In this document: piece by piece, positions 1 to 10,300 of the stretch
Numbering within the stretch: position 1 is the first letter of the stretch
How the letters are laid out: every line of letters begins with the position of its first letter
Translations under genes and position numbers: made by a program
The notes under the pieces: generated by a model
What the model was told of the DNA's origin: nothing
Seen by the model: the letters and a program-made list of their open reading frames with translations, nothing else
Database searches by the model: none
Source: Mimachlamys varia
Taxonomy: Eukaryota; Mollusca; Bivalvia; Pectinida; Pectinidae
NCBI GenBank assembly: GCA_947623455.1
Contig: OX392536.1
Location: 37,825,465-37,889,464, forward strand
Direction: 5' to 3'
Length of the DNA stretch: 64,000 nt

Positions 1-3000
1 ACCTCACACAGGAAGTGCAGTGTTTCACAGTACAGGAGTACTCTAGGCACCTCACACAGGAACTGAAGTGTTCCCAGTGCAGGAGTACTCTCGGCACCTC
101 ACACAGGAAGTACAGTGTTTTCCAATACAGGAGTACTCTCGGCACCTCACATAGGAAGTGCAGTGTTTTCGAGTACAGGAGTACTCTCAGCACCTCACAC
201 AGGAAGTACAGTGTTTTCCAGTACAGGAGTACTCTCGGTACCTCACACAGGAAGTACATTGTTTTCCAGTACAGGAGTACACTCGGCACCTCACACAGGA
301 AGTACAGTGTTTTCCAGTACAGGAGTACATTCGGCACCTCATACAGGAAGTGCAGTGTTCCCAGTACAGGAGTACTCTCGGCACCTCACACAGGAAGTAC
401 AGTGTTTTCCAGTACAGGAGTACACTCGGCACCTCACACAGGAAGTACAGTCTTTTCCAGTACTGGAGTACTTTCGGCATCTCACACAGGAAGTACAGTG
501 TTTTCGAGTACAGGAGTACTCTCGGCATCTCACACAGGAAGTACAGTGTTTTCCAGCACAGGAGTACTCTCAGCACCTCACACAGGAAGTACAGTGTTTT
601 CCAGCACAGGAGTACTCTCAGCACCTCACACAGGAAGTACAGTGTTTTCCAGTAAAGGAGTACTCTCGGCACCTCACACAGGAAGTACAGTGTTTTCCAG
701 TACAAGAGTACTCTCAGCACCTCACACAGGAAGTACAGTGATTTCCGGTACAGGAGTACTCTCTGCACCTCACACAGAAAGTACAGTGTTTTCAAGTACA
801 GGAGTACTCCCGGCACCTCACACAGAAAGTACAGTGTTTTCCAGTACATGAGTACTCTCAGTACCTCACTTAGACAGTACAGTGTTTCCCAGTACAGGAG
901 TATTCCCGGCACCTCACACAGAAAGTACAGTGTTTTCCAGTACAGGAGTACTCTCAGTACCTCACTTAGACAGTACAGTGTTTCCCAGTACAGGAGTACT
1001 CTCGGCACCTCACACAGGAAGTACAGTGTTTTCCAGTATAGGAGTACTCCCAGCACCTCACACAGGAAGTACAGTGTTTTCCAGTACAGAAGTACTCTCA
1101 GCACCTCACACAGGAAGTACAGTGTTTTCCAGTATAGGAGTACTCTCAGCACCTCACACAGGAAGTACAGTGTTTTCCAGTACAGGAGTACTCTCGGCAC
1201 CTCACACAGGAAGTACAGTGTTTTCCAGTATAGGTGTACTCTCAGCACCTCACACAGGGAATACAGTGTTTTCCAGTAAAGGAGTACTCTCAGCACCTCA
1301 CACAGGAAGTACAGTGTTTTCCAGTATAGGAGTACTCTCAGCACCTCACACAGGGAATACAGTGTTTTCCAGTATAGGAGTACTCCCGGCACCTCACACA
1401 GGGAATACAGTGTTTTCCAGTAAAGGAGTACTCTCAGCACCTCACACAGGAAGTACAGTGTTTTCCAGTATAGGAGTACTCTCAGCACCTCACACAGGGA
1501 ATATAGTGTTTTCCAGTATAGGAGTACTCCCGGCACCTCACACAGGAAGTACAGTGTTTTAAAGTAAAGGAGTACTCCCGGCACCTCACACAGGAAGTAC
1601 AGTGTTTTCGAGTACAGGAGTACTCTCAGCACCTCACACAGGAAGTACAGTGTTTTCCAGTACAGGAGTACTCTCAGCACCTCACACAGGAAGTACAGTG
1701 TTTTCCAGTACAGGAGTACTCTCAGCACCTCACACAGGAAGTACAGTGTTTTCCAGTACAGGAGTACTCTCAGCACCTCACACAGGAAGTACAGTGTTTT
1801 CCAGTACAGGAGTACTCTCAGCACCTCACACAGGAAGTACAGTGTTTTCCAGTATAGGAGTACTCCCGGCACCTCACACAGGAAGTACAGTGTTTTCCAG
1901 TACAGGAGTACTCTCAGCACCTCACACAGGAAGTACAGTGTTTTCCAGTACAGGAGTACTCTCAGCACCTCACACAGGAACTACAGTGTTTTCCAGTATA
2001 GGAGTTCCCTCGGCACCTCACACAGGAAGTACAGTGTTTTCCAGTATAGGAGTACTCCCGGCACCTCACACAGGAAGTACAGTGTTTTCCAGTACAGGAG
2101 TACTCTCTGCACCTCACACAGGAAGTACAGTGTTTTCCAGTACAGGAGTACTCTCTGCACCTCACACAGGAAGTACAGTGTTTTCAAGTAAAGGAGTACT
2201 CCCGGCACCTCACACAGGGAATACAGTGTTTTCCAGTATAGGAGTACTCTAGGCACCTCACACAGGGAATACAGTGTTTTCCAGTATAGGAGTACTCTCA
2301 GCACCTCACACAGGAAGTACAGTGTTTTCCAGTACAAGAGTACTCTAGGCACCTCACACAGGGAATACAGCGTTTTCCAGTATAGGAGTACTCTCAGCAC
2401 CTCACACAGGAAGTACAGTGTTTTCCAGTATAGGAGTACTCTCAGCACCTCACACAGGGAATACAGTGTTTTCCAGTATAGGAGTACTCCCGGCACCTCA
2501 CACAGGAAGTACAGTGTTTTAAAGTAAAGGAGTACTCCCGGCACCTCACACAGGAAGTACAGTGTTTTCCAGTACAGGAGTACTCTCAGCACCTCACACA
2601 GGAAGTACAGTGTTTTCCAGTATAGGAGTACTCTCAGCACCTCACACAGGAAGTACAGTGTTTTCCAGTACAGGAGTACTCTCAGCACCTCACACAGGAA
2701 GTACAGTGTTTTCCAGTACAGGAGTACTCCCGGCACCTCACACAGGAAGTACAGTGTTTTCCAGTACAGGAGTACTCTCAGCACCTCACACAGGAAGTAC
2801 AGTGTTTTCCAGTATAGGAGTACTCTCAGCACCTCACACAGGAAGTACAGTGTTTTCCAGTACAGGAGTACTCTCAGCACCTCACACAGGAAGTACAGTG
2901 TTTTCCAGTACAGGAGTACTCTCAGCACCTCACACAGGAAGTACAGTGTTTTCCAGTACAGGAGTACTCTCAGCACCTCACACAGGAAGTACAGTGTTTT

Positions 3001-4037
3001 CCAGTACAGGAGTACTCTCAGCACCTCACACAGGAAGTACAGTGTTTTCCAGTATAGGAGTACTCCCGGCACCTCACACAGGAAGTGCAGTGTTTTCCAG
3101 TACAGGAGTACTCTCAGCACCTCACACAGGAAGTACAGTGTTTTCCAGTACAGGAGTACTCTCAGCACCTCACACAGGAAGTACAGTGTTTTCCAGTATA
3201 GGAGTACTCCCGGCACCTCACACAGGAAGTACAGTGTTTTCCAGTACAGGAGTACTCTCTGCACCTCACACAGGAAGTACAGTGTTTTCAAGTAAAGGAG
3301 TACTCCCGGCACCTCACACAGGAAGTACAGTGTTTTCCAGTACAGGAGTACTCTCTGCACCTCACACAGGAAGTACAGTGTTTTCAAGTAAAGGAGTACT
3401 CTAGGCACCTCACACAGGGAATACAGTGTTTTCCAGTATAGGAGTACTCTAGGCACCTCACACAGGAAGTACAGTGTTTTCCAGTACAAGAGTACTCTAG
3501 GCACCTCACACAGGGAATACAGTGTTTTCCAGTATAGGAGTACTCTAGGCACCTCACACAGGAAGTACAGTGTTTTCAAGTAAAGGAGTACTCTAGGCAC
3601 CTCACACAGGGAATACAGTGTTTTCCAGTATAGGAGTACTCTCAGCACCTCACACAGGAAGTACAGTGTTTTCCAGTACAAGAGTACTCTAGGCACCTCA
3701 CACAGGGAATACAGCGTTTTCCAGTATAGGAGTACTCTCAGCACCTCACACAGGAAGTACAGTGTTTTCCAGTATAGGTGTACTCTCGGCACCTCACACA
3801 GGAAGTACAGTGTTTTCTAGTATAGGAGTACTCTCGGCACCTCACACAGGAAGTACAGTGTTTTCCAGTACAGGAGTACTCTCTGCACCTCACACAGGAA
3901 GTACAGTGTTTTCCAGTACATGAGTACTCTCGGCACCTCACACAGGAAATACAGTGTTGTCCAGCACAGGAGTACTCCCGGCACCTCACACAGGGAATAC
4001 AGTGTTTCCCAGTACAGGAGTACTCTCAGCACCTCAC
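1..4037. repeat. 48-bp minisatellite, about 84 copies, in a SLU7 intron
   Basis: Tandem array of a 48-bp unit, recognisable by 'GGAAGTACAGTGTTTTCCAG' followed by a 28-bp half ending CACCTCACACA. It runs from the window edge to about 4037, where unique sequence starts. Sparse substitutions (AGTATAGG/AGTACAGG/AGTAAAGG, CTCTCAG/CTCCCGG/CTCTAGG) mark variant units. The same rare variant occurs at 1561 and 2521, exactly 960 bp (20 units) apart with matching neighbours, so a 20-unit higher-order repeat exists. Because 48 is a multiple of three, several frames stay open for hundreds of codons on both strands, which I do not regard as genes. On the minus strand it lies downstream of the last visible SLU7 exon, so it is most simply part of the next SLU7 intron. 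Confidence 0.95.
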
Positions 4038-4314
4038 ATATTATGAAATATGTATTTAATGGATAGCAATTGCAAGAATCTCTGAGAGCATTTAGCAAAT
4101 CATTTGTTTGAAATTTGTTTTAACCCTATGACATGCATGTTTTATATTCACCTTTCAAAGTTATCGTTCATTTAAAGCAATACATCATGGTGCCAAAAAT
4201 GATCTCCGACAACCTCAATGACATGCAAAAATATATCATGACATGGACGGCCCTGTTTAAGCTCTGACAACTGAAATGCCAAAGTGTATATAACCCTGAC
4301 ATAAGATCACGTAC

Positions 4315-4389
4315 CTCTAGCAGCGACTTTGGGGCCTCCTCCTCCTCCTCAGACCCAGGGTTGTCTTGATTCTGTATCATCAACATGTT
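4315..4389 (-). CDS. SLU7: SLU7 exon 11, last exon visible in window
   Basis: Twenty-five codons (446-470), including the acidic [13 protein letters not shown]. Acceptor CATTGTAG|AACATG and donor GAG|GTACGTGATC. The next exon is not visible; the 48-bp minisatellite occupies the intron up to the window edge. Confidence 0.85.
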
Positions 4390-7300
4390 CTACAATGACA
4401 TACAATTCATATATTTAATAGGAAATACAGAATTATTTTAACAAACATTAACATATATACTTAAAGGGAAATACAGAATTATTTTAACTAACATTTCCTT
4501 GTATATCCTTCAAATTCTGTAAAGACATTTCAAAGCCTTGGGCTAGACAAACAAGAATATCACCCCTTTGGTTGGAGATTTCTCTGTCAAACTCTAAAGG
4601 TAGGGGAAGATTCTATTATTCCTCCTTACCTGTGAGACTACTTTACCAGCCTCTCCTGTACAGTATTACAGTAACTGTAAGTATCACCGACTCGTCCTCC
4701 TTACCTGTGAGGCTACTTTACCGGCCTCTCCTGTACAGTATTACAGTAGCTGTAAGTATCACTGACTCGTCCTCCTTACCTGTGAGGCTTCTTTACCAGC
4801 CTCTCCTATACAGTATTACAGTAGCTGTAAGTATCACTGACTCGTCCTCCTTACCTGTGAGGCTACAATACCAGCCTCTCCTATAAAGTATTACAGCAGC
4901 TGTTAGTATTACTGACGCTTCCTCCTTACCTGTGAGGCTACTTTACCGGCCTCTCCTTACAGTATTACAGTAGCTGTAAGTATCATTGACTGGTCCTCCT
5001 TGCCTGTGAGGCTACAATACCAGCATCTCCTGTAAAGTATTACAGTAGCTGTAAGTATCACTGACGCTTCCTCCTTACCTGTGAGGCTTGTTTACCGGCC
5101 TCTCCTATACAGTATTACAGTAGCTGTAAGTATCACTGACTGGTCCTCCTTACCTGTGAGGCTACTTTACCTGCCTTCCTGTACAGTACAGTAGTTGTAA
5201 GTATCACTGACTGGTCCTCCTTACCTGTGAGGCTACTTTACCGGCCTCTCCTTACAGTATTACAGTAGCTGTAAGTATCACTGACTCGTCCTCCTTACCA
5301 GTGACGCTACTTTACCGGCCTCTCCTGTACAGTATTACAGTAGCTGTAAGTATCACTGACTGGTCCTCCTTACCTGTGAGGCTACTTTACCTGCCTTCCT
5401 GTACAGTACAGTAGTTGTAAGTATCACTGACTGGTCCTCCTTACCTGTGAGGCTACTTGACCGATCTTCCTGTACAGTATAACACTAGCTGTAAGTATCA
5501 CTGACTGGTCCTCATTACCTGTGAGGCTACTTTACCCGCCACTCCTATACAGTATTACAGTAGCTATAAGTATCACTGACGCATCCTCCTTACCTGCAGT
5601 GAGGCTACTTTACCCACCTCTCCTGTACAGTACAGTAGCTGTAAGTATAACTGATGCGTCCTCCTTACCTGTCAGGCTACTTTACCGGCCTCTCCTGTAC
5701 AGTATTACAGTAGCTGTAAGTATCACCGACTCGTCCTCCTTACCTGTGAGGCTACTTTACGGGCCTCTCCTGTACAGTACAGTAGCTGTAAGTATCACCA
5801 ACTCGTCCTCCTTACCTGTGAGGCTACTTTACCGGCCTCTCCTGTACAATACGCCTCCTTCACCATTGAGTGACAGCACTTGTAGCCCCAGCGTCCCTCC
5901 TTCCAGTACGACCCCCATACACTCTGAAAATCAAATTGACACTCAATCATTAAGTTTTACTTTGTATTATTAATTTATACTTTGTTTCAGAAGATTTGCC
6001 TTAACTTATTCCCATCTTACTGTTTTGGTTTAGTTTAAGTGTAAATAAAATCAATTTTACAGATTCTGTAATAATTAACATCTGTTCCAACTCACTGTGT
6101 GGCTGTATATTAATTTTCACTTTGTATCATCAGTAATAATTCCTATTTGTTTCTGACTGACTGTATGGTTGTAATATTATATTTTTTAATTTGTATTGTT
6201 ATATATCAGTAATAATTCCTATTTGTTTCTGACTCACCGTATGGTTGTTGATGTACACGTCTTCTTCATACTTTGATCGAACAGCTCCCTTCTCCTGGCC
6301 CTTTATTATCGTCCCATGGCGTGAGTATTCCACATAGTTCTCCTGCAAATATCCAAGCAGCCAAACATGACTATATGTTTTTGGTCTGTACATGAATCTC
6401 ATTCAGGGCTTACCTCCCCCTTAATAGATTTACTGGTACACACATGTGATTAAACAGAAAAGTACCAGTTGAGATTCATTTATGGACTTTAAACAGCTAG
6501 TAAATGAGAAGGTCTGAGTTGTACATATGTAATAAGAGATGTCATTCTGTACTTCTCTTTCGTGCTTTACACTTGCAAACCATGTTACTGTTATGTTTGT
6601 ATAAACAGGATACTTAGTATAAACTCTCAATATTGCACACCTGATTATTCCTGCCTAATGTTCACTTTAAAAGACTTCTTAGGTATTCTCACTTGATTTA
6701 TATACTGGGCGTAGATAAATAGACAAATATCACATATAACTGGAAATGCCTGTGAGACATAAATGCCCCCACCCCTATATGAAATTAGTTCTTCATGCTT
6801 ATTATGTATGCACATTTTTAAAGCCAATTGGATCAGTAGTTATCTAAATAAGCTGGTTACATTACCATGGGACGAACTGGACTGGACGGGGGGACGAACT
6901 GGACTGGACGGGACAGACATGGGTAACACTATATGCACCCGCATTTCATGGCAAGGGCATAAAAATATCATATATAATAATTCCTTTATTACTAGGAACA
7001 TCCAAGAGTACTCATGTCAGAAGTTAAAGACGATATTGAACCCATAACCCATTACGTTAACAAAGTTATGTTGATTATCGGACCCTTCATCTACTTACAG
7101 TCTGGGCCAGCAGCAGTTGTTTCGAGGGAGCTTCCAAGTGTTTCTCCCCGCCATACTTGGCCAGGATACTATCCTTGGCTGTCGTTTTGAAGGTGTCCTT
7201 CCTCTTGTCGACCTCCTTAGACAAAAGCTCCAACTTGGTGGGGTCGGCCTGGAGGTGGACATCAGTTCCGCTCTCATACGCATCCCACGCAAACACTGCA

Positions 7301-10300
7301 AAAAGAATCAGTGACATTCAAACATCGCATGTTTGAGAGCTCCAGCTTCAGACAAAACAACATAATTATCATTTTTCAAAGAAAACAAAGCAAGGCATCA
7401 CAGATAATACTACCTTATTCCCTCATGCTTCAACTTATAAAATTAGAAGTGAAAAGTGAAATGTTGAGTGAATGGATTAGACCTGTTTTGATTCGCAGGT
7501 ATGCTCCAGGAAAAAATGATGATGCCAAAATTCCTTTTATAGTAACAGTGACATATTTTTTGATAGCAGAATTTTGAAATGCAAGCATGTTAAAAGATTT
7601 AAAGTTTGTGAAGTTTCGTGTCAATCAGTTGAGAAATGCCTAGACGACTTGTTGTGAGGGTATAGCAATTTCACATTAAAATGGACTTCATTAGTGGGTT
7701 TTTTTCCATTTCATTTGAGCCTTCAGCTTAACTAAATGCAGTTAAATATCTGCATTCAATCTGCAAATCGAAGACTATTTTTTTTACAAATTGACATTTA
7801 AGTAAAAACCATTATGAAAGTGTTGTTATTTACCTTGCTTTGTGGAGAACTCGTGAGCGTCACCAGAGAACCGTACAAAGTTATCACCAGTAAATTTAAC
7901 CCTGCAAGAATAAATACACGAAACGGATCAACAGTTAATCCACTGCTTCACATCTATAACGAGTCCAATTAAGTCTTCTCCGAAGAAACCATGCTGCCAT
8001 AAACATCATCTCACAAAATTCAAAACATTAGCTTATATGTTGGAATTTAACAAAATTTTCAATTAATATGAGTCATCAAGAAACATCAAGTTGTTTCAGA
8101 TCAGTTTCTTTAGTTTATTCCAGTAATATTGATTCTGACAACCAGATAAAAGGACATACCAGGTATCACTATAATTATTAGTATCAGGGTTTGGAGATGG
8201 TTTGGAGGTGGGGATTCAGGAGGGTGACTATGTCATGCCCATTAATTGCAGACGCTACGCAAAATAAATTCTTTACAGCCTGGAATTCATTACATCACAA
8301 TAACAGGAACTGATTACAAACATCATTCTGAAAGTTGGACATGCATACTCACTCAGATTGGTCATGACTTGTGTTTTCAAACGGATTTTGACGCATGGAT
8401 CTTGTTTTCGGATCGTAGAAGGCTGAGTTAGGATCCAAGTTGTACAAATACTGCAAAGTAGTAAAATAAGAAATTTTATATATAATTTTGTCTAAACATG
8501 TCAAAAAAAAGCAGCGAGAGTGTATGTTTTATATTAATTGTTATTTTCGTTACCTAGATACTGTCTCTTCGAACCACATCATTTCTCAATGCCCAAAACT
8601 ATCGGTCACGAACTAATCAGTGTGTGACATTATCTGTTATTGTACAGGTGAACCTCATTATCTTGTACTAAAATGACTCAAAAACCCTGTTTAACTGGAA
8701 ATATTTCATCCGTCCCTGCCAACTTCACATTTGAACTCACTTAATTAACCTGAATACTCTGATAACTTGAAGTTTTCCTACGGTCCCAGCCACATTGAGA
8801 TAACGAGTTACGACAGTATTTCATTAAAAGAACTTAGAAGATTGTTTTGGTTTTTTTTAACAACAGAATATGCATTAACAAGAGAAGCAAGGGCAAATTA
8901 GAAACGGAAGGGAAATCTGGCGCAAACATTTTATTAGGCCAAACATCCTACTCAACCAATTCACCTTGGCTGTGTCTTCTCTAATACGGAGATTTCTGAC
9001 TGTAATTCGCTGCTTGGTTTCAAACTTCTGTCCCGGCATATCGACGTCATCAGCATATTTATCCTCATCCTCGCTGTTGTTAGCTCTTCCCTCTTGTTCC
9101 TCTCCCTCTCGTGCTTTAAACGAAGCATCCAACTTCTCCTCTTTTAGCATGCGCTTTGCCTGCAGATCAGAAATACAAACGAATAATGAAAATTGTACAA
9201 CTTTGTCATCATATATATAAATTAAGACAATTATCTTAAGAATCTAGGATGATGAAGGCAATGAATCGACATTTAACTTGAGGATGTTTTCGTTAGAGTT
9301 TTATTGAGGCTCAATGAACCAGTTTATAGTTGGCTCAATGTATTGTGGATAGAGAATATGTAATCAGCTATACTGTATGTTTCTACTGAAGTTCCTGTGC
9401 TTTCATGAATGTAGGTTTTATTTAGGTTTCAAACTATCACAATATTGCTAAAGCTAATTTGACTGGACTGTTTGATATGCGTTTCAAACTGCCACATGGT
9501 GCTAAGGCTGATTTGACTGGACTGTTTTATATGCGTTTCAAACTATCACATGGTGCTAAGGCTGATTTGACTGGACTGTTTTATATGCGTTTCAAACTGT
9601 CACATGGTGCTGATGTTAATTTTACTGGACTGTACAGGAAAACATGTCTGCACTTAACACTTAGAGATTACAATACCCAATTCTCAGTATAGAGAACAAT
9701 GAGCTGACAGCATACCTCTTCTATTCTGGCCCACTCCTCATGAATCCGCTGGTGGTCATCTGGGTCGTAGCCATTCCATCGGTCCCTTTTCCCACTAAAG
9801 TCATGTTCCAGAACAGGAACAATGTGTTCATCTGGGGCAAAGTTGTCTCCAGAAAACTTGGCACCAACTTTTCTAGGTCTCTATTGTAAGAAATGGATAT
9901 CAACTATTCTAGAATCTGTGTTAAAGTTGTCAGTATCATCATTCATAAATACAGTTTACTATATGTTGCTAAGAACATTTGAGATAAACAGGCTCTGATA
10001 TTTGAGTTTAACAGGTTAGGACATTTGTTATAAACAGGCTCCGATATTTGAGTTTAACAGGTTAGGACATTTTTTATAAACAGGCTCAGATATTTGAGTT
10101 TATTAACAGGTAAGGAAATTTGTTATATTTGCGAAAATTAAAGCCAAAGTTTAAATACAATGGGACAAACTGTGAACATACATTAACTTTGATATAAACA
10201 GGATTTTTACAATACATAATATTCTTCAGTAACAGTAACTCTGACATGGTATATGTTCTTACCTCAACACAATCTTTCTTTTTATGTGTCAGAGCACCAC

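Noticed and set aside
187..3792. Open frames of 593 and 603 codons on the minus strand, and 143-280-codon frames on the plus strand
   Set aside because: They consist only of a 16-residue repeat translated from the 48-bp minisatellite; unit length divisible by three keeps all lucky frames open. No domain, no start context.
4572..5973. Open frames of 104 and 150 codons on the plus strand
   Set aside because: Translation of the 75-bp array, antisense to SLU7; no homology.
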